A DNA stretch of 64,000 nucleotides from Delphinus delphis (lineage: Eukaryota; Chordata; Mammalia; Artiodactyla; Delphinidae), in contig NC_082684.1 in the NCBI RefSeq assembly GCF_949987515.2, forward strand, positions 156,255,356-156,319,355. The letters run 5' to 3'. Each line of letters starts with the position of its first letter. The stretch's first letter is position 1. Of this stretch, positions 11,333 through 23,099 are shown one piece after another. Made by a program: the position numbers and the translations under genes. Below the pieces are notes generated by a model, which did not search any database, had not been told where the DNA came from, and was given only the letters and a program-made list of their open reading frames with translations.

Positions 11333-12267
11333 TCTTTTCAACAAATGGTCCTGGAACAAGTGGACGTCCACATGCAAAAAAATGAATCCAGACACACACC
11401 TTATACTCTTCACAAAATTAACTCAGAATGGATCATAGACCTAAATGTAAAACACAAAACTATAAAACACCTAGAAGATAACACAGGATGTTATCCTTCT
11501 AGATGACCTTGGGGAAGACTTTTTAGAAGTAACACTAAAGGCACAATCCAATAAAATCAAGTAAGCTGGACTCCATTAAAATTAAAACCTTCTGCTCTGT
11601 GAAGAACAATGTCAAGAGAATGAGCAGGAAAACTACAGACTGGGAGAAAATTTTTTCCACAAGACATATCTAGTAAAGAACTGTTATCCTAAATATGCAA
11701 AGAATAATTAAAACTCAACAATAAGAAAGTAAACATCCCAATTAAAAAATGGGCCGAATATCTTGACAAACACCTGTATTAAAGAAGATATATACATGGC
11801 AACTAAGCATATGAACACATGCTGCACATCATTTTTCATCACAGAAATGCAAATTAGATGAACAGTGGGATACCACTACACACCTATTAGAATGGCCAAA
11901 ATCTAAAATACTGGTTACAACATATATGACCAAGGATGTGGAGCAACATAAACACTCATTCATTGCTGGTGGAAATGCAAAATAGTGAGTGCAGTCACTT
12001 TGGAAAACACCTTAGTGTTTTTTTTTGTTTTGTTTTTGTTTACAAAACTAGTCATATTCTTACTATATGATCCAGCAATTGTGCTTCTTCATATTTCTCC
12101 AAAAGTATTCAAGAGTTATATCCACACAAAAAACCTGCTCACAGATGTTTAAAGCAGCTTTAATTGCCAGAACTTGGAAACCATAAAGATGTCCTTTAGC
12201 AGCTGAATGAATAAATAAACTGTGGTACGTCCGATACAATATTATTCAATGTTAAAAACTAAATGAG

Positions 12268-12482
12268 GGCTTCCCTGGTGGCGCAGTGGTTGAGAGTCCG
12301 CCTGCCGATGCAGGGGACGCGTGTTCGTGCCCCGGTCCGGGAAGATCCCACATGCCGCGGAGTGGCTGGGCCCGTGAGCCAGGGCCGCTGAGCCTGCGCG
12401 TCCGGAGCCTGTGCTCCGCAGCGGGAGAAGCCACAACAGTGAGAGGTCCACGTACCACAAAACAAAAACAAACAAACAAACA
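12268..12482 (+). repeat. tRNA-derived SINE (CHR-2-like, short subfamily)
   Basis: It has the full head-body structure and a (CAAA)-like tail. A perfect 14-bp duplication, aaaaactaaatgag, lies at 12254-12267 and 12483-12496. It is inserted in the old L1 and is therefore younger than it. Confidence 0.94.
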
Positions 12483-12998
12483 AAAAACTAAATGAGTTAA
12501 TCAAGCCATGAAAACACATGGAGGAAATTCAAATGCATATTACTAAGGAAAAGAAGCCAGTCTGAAAAGGCTACACAGTGTATTATTCCATTATATGGCA
12601 TTGTGGAAAATGCAAAACTATGTAAACAGTAAATAGATCAGTGGTCGCCAGTGGTTGGGGGTGGGAGGTGGGTGGGAGGGATAAATTGGTGGTACACAGA
12701 AGATTTTTAAGGCAGTGAAATACTCGTCATGATAGTATAATGGTTGATACATGTCATTATACATTTGTCCAAGACCATAGACACTACAACACCAAATGTG
12801 AACCCCAGTGTAGACTATGGACTTTTGGTGATAATGATGTGTCAATGCAGGTTCATCAACTGTAAACAAATGTATCACTCTGGTGGAGGATGCTGATAAT
12901 GAGGGGGCATGTGTAAGGGCAGAGGGTGTATGGGAAATCTTGTACCTTCTTTATTTTGCTAAGAACATAAAACTACTCTAAAAGTAAATTATTTTTTA

Positions 12999-14149
12999 AA
13001 AAGACAGAAATCATTTTTCCATTTTATATAGAGTTCCAAAAGTGGTAATGCTAAATTATATTATTGAAGGACATATACAGAGGTTTAAAACTCTCTAAAA
13101 AGTCAAGAAAGGGATCACAAAAATCAGTATCTCTAGTAGAGGAACAGGAAATGTAAAAGAAGAGGCACGAAGAAGAGGCTATTGGGGTGATTGTATTGTT
13201 CTGTTTCTTTCTCTGTTGGTTACATGGCTGTTTGCTTTAGAAATCTTAAACAGTAAGTATATGTCTGATTATCTGATATCTATTACAATAAAAAAGAAAA
13301 CCTCAGCACAAGGCAGCTGACAGCATACTGATACATCATTATATAACAGAGGGGCTTTTACATTATGCTTTACAAAGTGCCATTCTGAAAACACCCTATC
13401 AATTTAAATGCAGAAGCGATAATGATAAAATTGTGCAAAACCTGACCTAGTTCTCATTTTATCATTTTTCCCACAGCTTAGATATGAAGCCTATGATTAA
13501 ACATAACAGAGTAAAATTGGGTGTGTGACACATAAAAAGGGAAAAACATCTCTATGAGCCCTATTTTGTCTCCTCTTTTTAGCAAATTGCTTATTCCTTA
13601 TGAACATTAAACAAATGCCAGGGTGTAATAAACCACGGAGTTCCTGGTATACCAAACTCACATTTGCTCAATCTCAGATTGTTTTACCAGATACGCATTT
13701 AATTTTTCTACCTGAAGAAATGAGTTGCTAGAAGGCTGTGTTGCAACCCCAGACTAACCCATCAATGTTATGTAGACAGGAGTTGGACCCACTAGTAAGA
13801 TGGAAAACAGTTCACTATAACTAAATCATCATAATACTCCTTACATAAATCCTTAAAGTTTCATATTATACTCTGTTAAACACACAATTTAGGAGTGATG
13901 TTCTTAATTGATCAAAAGTATACCTCTTATTTATCTACCATTTCCTATTTTATCCTCAGTCACTGAATTTGGTGAAAATGCATTATTCCATCTGCTTTCT
14001 ACTTGTATTCTTAATTCCTAGAACTCATATAAAACTGTGCCTTATGTTTTATAATCAGGATTCTTTTCTTCTTATGGTTCTTTATGCATTATGTATTTTA
14101 CGTTTTGCATAGTATAATACATGTTATGAAATATGGTATGTTACATACC
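12999..14149. other. Unclassified sequence
   Basis: No named repeat and no supported open frame. The purine-rich 13100-13170 stretch may be more decayed LINE. Confidence 0.4.
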
Positions 14150-14850
14150 CATCTGTGCAGACAATCGTTTAGGTACTGAGAATACATGATAAACAGGACA
14201 CATAAGGCTTTGTATTTCTGAGGTCAAGGCAACAAATAGGCACCAAATTTAAAAGAATATAACTGATAATTCAGTGAAGAATATAAAACATAAAAATATG
14301 ATGAAGAGACCTGTGGAGTTACCTTGGTTTTTAGGATTTAATATTTAAACTAATAAAGTTAATATTTAAAGATGCAAGTAATGCCCAAATCTGAGGGGAC
14401 AGCTAGTGTTAAAGCTCTAAAGGGAGTGATGATTTGGCATATTCTATTACCGGAAGACCAGAGTGGCTGAAGCTAGTTTATTTTAATTTTTATTGGAGTA
14501 TAGTTGCTTTACAATGTTGTGTTAGTTTCTACTATACAGCAAAGTGAATCAGCTATATGTATACATCTATCCCCTCTTTTTTGGATTTCCTTCCCATTGA
14601 GGTCACCACAGAGCACTAAGTAGAGTTCCCTGTGCTATACAGTAGGTTCTCATTAGTTATCTATTTTATACATAGTGTATATATGTCAATCCCAATCTCC
14701 CAATTCATCCCGCCCCCAATCTTATTTACAAAGCAGAAAAAGTATGAAGCTAGTTATTAAGGGAGAGAGGAGTAAGAAATGAGAACAGGGGAAAAGGCAA
14801 GAGCTAAAGGACCCAAGCCTTGTTGCCAGAATCACACGAGGGAGCCGTTG
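14150..14850 (-). repeat. L2 LINE fragment split by an L1 insertion
   Basis: Antisense L2 text ('ggtactgagaatacatgataaacaggac', 'agggagtgatgatttggcat', 'gaccagagtggctga') continues on both sides of the L1 insertion at 14479-14744. It is heavily diverged and its ends are approximate. Confidence 0.55.
14479..14744 (-). repeat. 5'-truncated L1 3' end
   Basis: This is the antisense of the same 3'-UTR type that ends the full-length L1 at 30480: 'attggagtatagttgctttacaatg', 'cagcaaagtgaatcagctata', then 'gagttccctgtgctatacagtagg'. The duplication tgaagctagtt lies at 14468-14478 and 14745-14755. Only about 0.27 kb was copied. Confidence 0.88.
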
Positions 14851-15700
14851 GCCTGGCAAACTGGGATTGATCTCTGAGTTGAATGAAATGTTTGAGAAAG
14901 TCCAAATGGTGTTGCTTTTTCCTTTTGTCCCTAGTTTGTGAGGATAATCCGTGCTGCTTCCCGTACTTTTCTGGAGTCAGACAACATGACCTAGTTTAGC
15001 ATCTTTACTGTGGAATTAATTACATGTTACCTGCACTAGGTTCAGGAGGCAGTCAATTTGAGACTCATGTATACTAATCATTACCCTTGAAAACCTCTTC
15101 CATCTCTCACAGAGTACAGTATATTTGGTTGCTCTTTCATAATTCCTATGTATCTCAAAAGCTGGAGAACCACTTTGACAGCTAATCTAAAGGAAGAACC
15201 AAGGGCAAGTCTGTATGCAGATGCCTGGGCATTCAAATTGTTCAGTCTTTGACAGAATTGCCAAATCTCTGAACTGAAGAGTAGATATTTCTCATCTTGC
15301 CTGTAGGGTTTGTAACATCCAGATGTGTTTGATATATGAATTCAAGAAAATGGAGGAGTCCCATTGGATAGTTTAGGTTCTGTGGTCAGAGGGAAATGCA
15401 AATGCATAGGTGAGGCTACATTTTTCTTACCCCCAGTTCTGACCCTTGCTGTATCCAACTGCCATGTGGAAAACTGACTCCAGCTCCTGGCTTTCTTGAT
15501 AGTTCTATTTCCAACATGACACTGATCTCTGATGCTTCAGCCAGATCTTCTGTTACTTCATTCCTGACTTTCTCACTTGTATCTTTATCTTTTCATGATT
15601 ACCTTCCCTTGGCTTTCAAATAAATCTTTAGATGCTGTCTCTCTGAAGGTTACTGCAAGTTACCTTGCCTTCTCTTTACCATCAAATTCAACAGAAGAGT
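14851..15700. other. Unclassified sequence
   Basis: No repeat is confidently recognised. The end of this stretch may merge into the L2 copy that follows. Confidence 0.35.
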
Positions 15701-16770
15701 AATTTCTGTGCCCTGATCTCACTTCTTCAGCTGCACCTAATACAAACTGCCTACTGCTACACTACTACACTGAAACTTGAATTTCAGTGTTATGAGTGAT
15801 TTCTGAAATTTCTATTCTAAAGATCTATTCTCAAGCCCTCTCCTGTATGACCTCTTGGAAAACTTTGGTGCTGTTTTCCTGTGCTTCCTTCTCAAAACTT
15901 TCTGCCTTACCTTTCAGCACACTATTCAGATTTATCTCCCATCTAATTGGTCTCATTTGCTTGTCTCTTTCACACGCCCGCTCCTTCAATGTGAATGTTC
16001 TCCAGGGCTCAACACTCAGCCTGCACAGGTTTCTCATAATTCTCCATACTCTTACTTTATGATCTCACCCGCTCCATCTCCAACAAAATCTCTATTCAAA
16101 TGACACCCAAATCTGCACTTTCAATCTACAGAACTTCTAGAACCAAATAAAATGCACATTGGTTATCTCTTTCTAAATATTAAATATTCTATAATTCTAT
16201 AATATTTAATACAAATATTATATAATACTGTAATTGACTTCAAGGAGTAAGTCTAAAATTAAATGTGTTATCTTTCTCAAAACCCATCCACCTTCTGTAT
16301 TGTTTATGGTGTAATGCCACCACCATGTATATATTCCATTCACCCAAGCAAAAATCTCCGGATCAATTTTTATTATTACTTCTCTTTCACCCCTCCATTC
16401 AACAGAACAGCAATCTTTAATGTGTCTATCTCTATCATGGCTTTCAAATCCAAACAGCCTATTTCTTTTTTTCCTGCTCCTACTTGTGACAATTTATATT
16501 TAATTCCTGGATTATTGCAATATATTTCTGTATAGTTTTTTCTATTCTTTCCTTTTTTATTCTCAGTTTCTGTTCAAAGTTTTCTCTCTAAAAATAACAT
16601 ACATTTGGAAATTCTACTACCTGCTTAAAAATAATGATGGTTCTTCACTATTCACAGTATATTGTGCCTGATATTTTAGTCTTTTTGCAGTTAGAGCCCA
16701 GTTTTTATTCCAACTTCTTTTACTATAATTCCCATGTCAAATCGTAGTCTCTAGCCTCTCAGGTACGTGT
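15700..16770 (+). repeat. L2 LINE, ORF2 C-terminal and 3' part
   Basis: The sense-strand order matches L2: 'gttctccagggctcaacactcagcc', 'caaatgacacccaaatctgcac', a region encoding a relic of the L2 'LGV..DSSLSFTPH' segment at about 16330-16400, 'cctggattattgcaata' at 16505 and 'ctgcttaaaaataatgatgg' at 16621. It is T-rich and broken by many indels. L2 was active before placental radiation, so this is an ancient copy. Confidence 0.7.
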
Positions 16771-18830
16771 ACTCTTCCTCCAGTATGGTAGGCAGATTCA
16801 AGTGTGAAATGGAGGAAGATTATCTCTTACTTTTGGAATTCTGATGAGCCACAGTTCATAACTTGGGATATATCCTTCAAACATTTTGAAGCCTCATTCT
16901 CTTGGATTTCAGACTATATTCCGTTGATCTGTGATTAGATGTTGCTCAAATAGTTGTTCTTGGAAAAAATAAAAGGGGTTAGAGAAACTTTACCTTCCAC
17001 TCTTTAATGAAATAAAAGGGGAGGGTAAAGAGTATTTTTAAAAGAGAAAGTGGAGCATTTGCTATCAGGTCAACCTATTTAGAAGGAGAATCCTTCTATC
17101 AAATGAAACATTAATGTATGTCTGTGAAATACATTATCACATTTGTTTCTAAAACCCTGAATTCCACCCATCAGCATTTCTTTAACATTTACATTTCTTC
17201 TCAGTCATCATCACTACAAGATCATGTTTTCCAACATTTACTCCTGAAATTTTCAAACACTCTCTTGCAAGGTTATAAGATCTTCCAAAGAAAACAATAC
17301 ATCTATACTGTTGAGTTCTCAATTTAAACCTAAATATGATGATGACACTACTTTCATAGAACTCTGAGGTACTGAGCTCTGCTTCTGATACTGCTGCTCT
17401 TAAATTTTATTAAGCCAGTTACTTCTAGTGTCTAAGGAGAGAGCTAGGCACTTTTAGATGCTGCATTAACACTTTGAGGCTACCTTACTTGATCACACCA
17501 CAATGAACTATAAACATTTACTGAGCTTGTAGACTACATAGTCTATTCCCTCAGCATAGTTTCCTTCCTATGAAAGCCTGAGGCTAATGATTTTGTAGCC
17601 AATGATACCATCTTACTCATTCCAATGCATGTAAGTAAACTTCAAAATAGACTACTATAGGCATAATACATTTTCCTCATCACCAATAAGCGTTAAAAAT
17701 AATAGACTTGCAACTCTTGCTCATTTAGATAGATACATGCTACATACTACTTTTATTCTATTCCAGGTCATTTTGATTATTTCCAGAAATTCTCTCCCTG
17801 AGACGGCTTGGAAACAACTCCTGTAATTGTTAGAGGAGATGAAAAGGTATTAGTGCTGTTATCTTTTATTTCACCAAGCACAGATTACTTCATAATTAAA
17901 TATGGCTTTATGAATCAGAGTAATGGTTTTGTTTAAGCTTCAACATGAGATGTGACAATCTAACCTACATCTTAGGTAGGTCCCACAATGTTACCGAAGT
18001 TGTGCAATTTTATCCGGGAGCTGCTTGGTTCTTCATTTACTATGACTGGAGGCATTCTTCCCCACACCCCTCTCACAAGCTTTCTTGGGGAGAAAGGCAG
18101 CCACTGTAATTAGAAATTTGGGCTAGAAACTGAAAACCAATCTGCTTTTTCCCTTTGTGCTTAAGGAAAATATGAGCAAGTGGGGATTTTTTATCTGTTC
18201 TGTATATTTGATAAATCACTCCCAAAATGGCTAGGGAAGGTCAAGATGAATAGGTCAGGCAAACAGCACTGCAGACTGACTTCCTACAGTTCCTTTATGT
18301 CACGGTGAGGCATTTTTCACATCTATTTGTGTACCAGAAGAATGAGTTCCTAATGATTGGAATTTTGGATTCTGTTGCAGGAGAGTGAAGAGATTATTTA
18401 CCACTCTAGAATACTTTGTCCAAACTTTTTATAAAATACAAAAAAGAGAATAAACACATACTCATTGCTTCTTGGTTTTTATGCTATAAGAGTTCTATGT
18501 TGAATTTAGTAATTTTGGCAACTCATTCCTTTTAATTTAATTAAATGTTTATTCATTCACCACCCACCCACAATTTCAAAATTGATATTTTTTCCAACCA
18601 ATTTATACAATACAGAAAAATTCCAAGAAGAAACAAAAATCACCCAAGATACCACAAACTAGCAATAACACTAGTAATATTATCTTTTACCTAGATGTAA
18701 CTTAAAGAGAATGTATATGCCTTTCTCACTTAAGAATGTATTACAGATATCCACATCATCTAAATATATTTACACAATACTATTATTTTAATTTGAAATT
18801 AACAATGTGCAAAAACAAAATATGCATAAA
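16771..18830. other. Unclassified sequence, about 2 kb
   Basis: No named repeat and no splice-bounded open frame that I can support. This is one of the longest stretches of the window without recognisable retroposon sequence. Confidence 0.4.
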
Positions 18831-18934
18831 GGGGTGATTTTATTTTTTAAAATTTTTAATTTATTTTTTATTGTTCTTTATATTTACCATATTAACCATT
18901 TTAATATTTTTAATTTTTATTTTTTTAAATTAAT

Positions 18935-19245
18935 TTGTTTATTTTTGGCTGCACTGGGTCTTCATTGCTACATGCGGGCTTTCTCTAGTTGTGGCGAGGG
19001 GAGGCTACTCTTCATTGCGTTACATGGGCTTCTCATTGTGGTGGCTTCTCTTGTTGCAGAGCACAGGCTCTAGGCGCATGGGCTTCAGTAGTTGTGGCTC
19101 TTGGTCTGTAGAGTGCAGGCTTAGTAGTTGTGGTGCATGGGCTTAGTTGCTCCGCGGCATGTGGGATCTTCCCAGACCAAGGCTTGAACCCATGTCCCTT
19201 GCACTGGCAGGCAGATTCTTAATCACTGCGCCACCAGTGAAGCCT
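18935..19245 (-). repeat. tRNA-derived SINE (CHR-2-like, long subfamily)
   Basis: The left side is the tail followed by 'ttggctgcactgggtcttc'. The right end is the reversed head 'actgcgccaccagtgaagcc'. At about 310 bp it keeps internal body segments missing from the 200-bp copies elsewhere. A candidate duplication, attttaatat, lies at 18898-18907 and 19254-19263 but is AT-rich and ambiguous. Confidence 0.88.
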
Positions 19246-19696
19246 GAGTTGTGATTTTAATATCAGTTCCGGGAAAGTTATACATTTTTCCTTCTCTCTC
19301 TCTCTCTTTTTTTTTCCCCCTAAAGCCTACAGTTCAATGAGTTTTGACCAGTGTATACACCTGCGAAACTCTCAGCCCTATTTAGGATGTGGAAGGTATC
19401 CATTAACACAAAAATGTCCTTCATGGCCTTTCCTAGTCAATTCCCTTCCATCCAAGGCAACCACTGATCTGATTTCTACCACATAGCTTAGTTTTAGCCA
19501 TTTTAGAACAGCATATAAATGGAATCATGCAGTAAATACTCTTCTGTGTCTGAATTCTTTTGCTCAACATAATGTTTTTGAAATTTACCCATGTAGTTGT
19601 TCATTTCTTTTTCCTTTGCTAAGTGATATTCCACTGTATTAATATACCACAATTGGGATAGCCTTTCCCACGTGGATGGCCCATTGTTTGGCAGTT

Positions 19697-19863
19697 GTTT
19701 TTTGTTTGTTTGTTTGTTTGTTTTGCGGTACGCAGGCCTCTCACTGCTGTGGCCACTCCCGCCGCGGAGCACAGGCTCCGGACGCGCAGGTTCAGCGGCC
19801 ATGGCTCACAGGCCCAGCCACTCCACGGCATGTGGGATCTTCCCGGACCAGGGCATGAACCCG
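19697..19863 (-). repeat. SINE, 5'-truncated (CHR-2-like)
   Basis: It has a (GTTT)n tail on the left, then 'gcggtacgcaggcctctcac', and stops at 'catgaacccgtg'. The first part of the tRNA head, including the A box, is absent. The duplication tggcagtt lies at 19689-19696 and 19864-19871, so the truncation happened at insertion. Confidence 0.9.
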
Positions 19864-19892
19864 TGGCAGTTTTTAATAAGTCAAACATATGT

Positions 19893-20100
19893 GGGGCTTC
19901 CCTGGTGGCGCAGTGGTTGAGAGTCCGCCTGCCGATGCAGGGGACATGGGTTCATGTCCCGGTCCGGGAAGATCCCACATGCCGCGGAGCGGCTGGGCCC
20001 GTGAGCCATGGCTGCTGAGCCTGCGCGTCCGGAGCCTGTGCTCGCAACGGAAGAGGCCACAACAGTGAGAGGCCCGCATACCAAAAAAAAAAAAAAAAAA
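19893..20100 (+). repeat. SINE (CHR-2-like, short subfamily)
   Basis: A full-length head and body end in an 18-nt A run. It lies only 29 bp from the opposite-strand SINE at 19697-19863, so the two form an inverted repeat. The duplication is weak (atgtg on both sides). Confidence 0.92.
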
Positions 20101-20519
20101 TGTGTACCCAATGACCATGGTATTATATTTCCATACATTTAAAGAATGGGAAGTAAAGCATATGTTCAGAAACTAATCACATAGAAATGTTCATAGCAGC
20201 TTTATTCATAACTATATCATAATAAATTAGTGATGCTCAGTTGGTATCAGTTCTTTACAAAACAAAATGATAGCAATGAACAATAAAATAAAGGTTTAGT
20301 AAATTTAATTTGAGAGAATTCTAAATCTTCTGAATCTTAATTTGGATTTTGTGAAGTAATATCAACCAACAAATTCTATTATAGTTATCACTTTCATTTT
20401 GTTTTAACATTTGCACAATCTATCATACTATCATGTTCTGTTCACCAAACAAATTGACGAATGTAGAACATACTTCTGTTTATTGACTTTTTAAATAAAA
20501 CTACAGTGCAGTTTCTTGT
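20101..20519. other. AT-rich sequence with a possible L1 scrap
   Basis: The phrase 'aaatgttcatagcagctttattcata' near 20185 fits plus-strand L1 ORF2. The rest is unclassified. Confidence 0.4.
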
Positions 20520-21340
20520 TCATAAACCCATTTCTGTATCTCCAGATTCTTTTTAAGATAAAACCTTAAGAGTAGAATTTGCAATAAAAGGTAAAAGCAT
20601 ATTTTATTGAAAATTGGTTGAGTACCATTGCCAGATTATTCCTGGAAAACCTTTATAAAATTATCCTTCAACCAGTACACTATGACCATTACATCTCTTC
20701 CACTCTAATCATAGTCTGTATGTTGAACAGACATAAGTAATTCCTATTTTCACCAATGAAGATAATATGTGGTTGAAAATTAAAATTCCTCCCTATTAAT
20801 ACTGACTTAATATTTTATACAAATATCAGATATCTGTTCATGCATGCCCTGCTCATGCCCTTTGCACATTTTATTAGATGTTTAATATTTTATGTTAACA
20901 CTATATATCTGTTCATACCCTTTGTATAGCTTTGCTTGGTTTTAACATTTTAAAATGAAATAACGATGATATATAGCTCTGCTACTTCTGTGAACTCCTA
21001 ATATTAAATAGCACTATATTTTAAGAGTTATCCATGCTGATTTAGTTGGGTATAGTTCATTTTTAATGCTGAATTTTATTCCACTGTCTGGATGTGCCAA
21101 CACTAGTTTTTTATTCTGTCATCAATGATGTCTGGATGGATTCCAATTTCTATGATTTAAAAAATGCTACTACAGACTTTCAATTCCATATCTCATAGTG
21201 CTCATGTGAAAAAGATTCTCATTAGATGAGTTTATCTTCTCCCTTTTTTTAATCAGATCTTTTAATGAAACAAGTCCTTGTTTTAATGTAGTTGAATTTT
21301 TACCAAACTTTTCTTTTTAATTTGCATTTCTGTGCCTTGT
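20520..21340 (-). repeat. Two old L1-like antisense remnants
   Basis: 'gagtaccattgccagattattcctggaaaacc' (about 20620) and 'ttattccactgtctggatgtgcca' (about 21078) are antisense L1 ORF2 3' motifs. Their order is the reverse of that in one element, so at least two copies or a rearrangement are present. Divergence is high. Confidence 0.45.
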
Positions 21341-21779
21341 TCAAGAAATCTTCAACTGAAATTCCACTTCTATTTATGATATATGCTCATGCCATATCAA
21401 CAACATAGATCAACTAAAACTTATGTTTGTAAGGACACTGGGGGACATTGGAGAGCTGTGGCTATGAAGAAACGTTAAGAAAGTAACATGAAAAGGGATG
21501 GAAATTTCCATGCTGAGTCCTCTTTAAGGTTGAGATCTACTCTTAAAAACTCCAGTAACCAAAACAGTGATACTGTTATAATGATAGACATATAGACTAA
21601 TAGCACAGAAATGGATAGCTCATAAATAGAACCACAGATATACAGTAACTTAGGTTTTTGCCAAAGGTACCCATATAATTTAATAAATAAAATTCTTTTC
21701 CATAAAAGAAAATTGGATATCTATATAAAAAATTTTTCAACCTACTTTTACTACTAAAAAGTTACTACTACTTAGAGTT

Positions 21780-22396
21780 TTCTTTAAACTAAATAGTTAA
21801 TTAGAGATGGATCATAGACCTAAATGTGAAGGCCAAAATTGTAAAGGTTCATGAAGAAACTACAGGATAATTTCTTCATGACCTTGTGGTGAGCTGCAAA
21901 TTGATGAGCAGAAAAGCAAATCAACTAATTTTTAAAAAGGGAAAATATGTGAGGAGAGAATGTATGACTGAGAAATGCAAAGAACCAATATGTAACTGAC
22001 ATTTACTTATCATAGTTTTTAGAAAAGTATAAAATAAAAATATATTGCTATTTCATACCTATTTGGTTAACAAAATTAAAGTATGATCATATCTTTTGTT
22101 GGGTAGAGCACAAGAGAAAGAGTTTTTTGGTGGAAATGAAAATTGGGAAACCACTTGAGAGAAGAGTTTGGTAATATGTAGTAAAATTAAAGCTATGCAT
22201 ATAATCAGATCCAGTATTTCACTTCTAGGTAAACACGGTAATGATACTTTTATAAATGTGCACACAGTTTCAAGGAGTTTCAGCACACACATTTGCAACA
22301 GCAAAGATTTGACAACAGTGAAAATATCTTTCATTTATGAAGAGCTGAACTAGCTGGCATTTATAGAACGTGCCACAAACAAACAAACAAACAAAA
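21780..22396 (+). repeat. Old L1 ORF2 3' remnant
   Basis: 'gagatggatcatagacctaaatgtgaaggcc', 'aggataatttcttcatgacctt' and 'ggtggaaatgaaaattggg' are L1 ORF2 C-terminal landmarks. A (CAAA)n run at 22377-22396 may be its tail. No open frame remains. Confidence 0.65.
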
Positions 22397-22404
22397 AAAA
22401 CAGT

Positions 22405-23099
22405 TCCAAATACATAATCTTTTTAAAGTCCATACAGAACATTACAAAGATAGACCAAATTTGGGATCACAAAATGCAAGAATTCTCAATAAGTTAAAAA
22501 AAACTCCAGTATGCTCTCTATCCAGAGTAGAATTAAAACAAAAATAAATATAGATCTCTGGAAAATGACACTATGGACTATCAATAACACACTTCTAAAT
22601 AACACATGGGTCAAAGAAGAAATCAGAAGAGAAATTATAAAGTGTTGTGAGCTGAATAAAAATGAAAACAATATATTAGAACTTATGGGATGCTGATAAA
22701 GTGGTATTTAGGGAGAAATTTATAGATAAAATATGTATGTTAGAAAAAATGTTTTAAATTATAACTTCCTCTCCCACCTTAAAAAACAAGAGAAAGGACA
22801 GCATATTAAACCCAAAGTAAGTAGAAGGAAGGGAATATCAAACTCCACTGTGGAAATAAATGGAAAAGAACAAGAAAAACAATAGAGAAATCAATACGAT
22901 AAAAAGTTGGTTCTTTGAGAGATCAATAAAATCAGTAAGCCTCTAGCCCATGAATATGAACAAAAGAAGATGCAAAATGCCAATATCAGAAATGACAGGT
23001 GTTAAATTACTACCAATTCAAGAGATATTAAAAGGATAATAAGACAACATTATAAAAAAAACTTATGCCAATTAATTGGAGAACTTAGAAGAAAGTTAT
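22405..23099 (+). repeat. Old L1, 5' half of a split copy (ORF2)
   Basis: L1 ORF2 text runs from 'ttacaaagatagaccaaatttgggatcac' to 'caattaattggagaacttagaag'. It covers the end of the endonuclease domain to the region before the RT. The same old element resumes at 30481 with 'gcaactaccaaaactctc', the next part of ORF2. The full-length L1 therefore inserted here. Confidence 0.8.

Larger units (their letters stand above)
10190..12998 (+). repeat. Old L1: ORF2 RT to 3' UTR, with two later insertions
   Basis: The L1 reverse transcriptase core is readable at about 10255-10300 (a FSDDIIVYVEN-like match to the FADD motif). ORF2 C-terminal text follows to about 12610. The 3' UTR then has the G-rich tract 'ggttgggggtgggaggtgggtggg' region at 12652-12680. 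Many stops break the frame. It was interrupted by a minus-strand L1 3' end (10951-11330) and a SINE (12268-12482). It is 5'-truncated. Confidence 0.85.
18840..19892 (-). repeat. Old L1 3' region interrupted by two SINEs
   Basis: Antisense L1 text is visible: 'tttaccatattaaccatttt', 'cctacagttcaatgagttttgac', 'ggcaaccactgatctgatttc', 'atataaatggaatcatgcagta' and 'tgatattccactgtattaatataccacaatt'. SINEs at about 18935-19245 and 19697-19863 split it. A third SINE abuts its right end at 19893. Confidence 0.75.

Noticed and set aside
12242..12519. Several 70-90 codon frames on both strands
   Set aside because: They are translations of a SINE. The same peptides recur at every SINE copy in the window.
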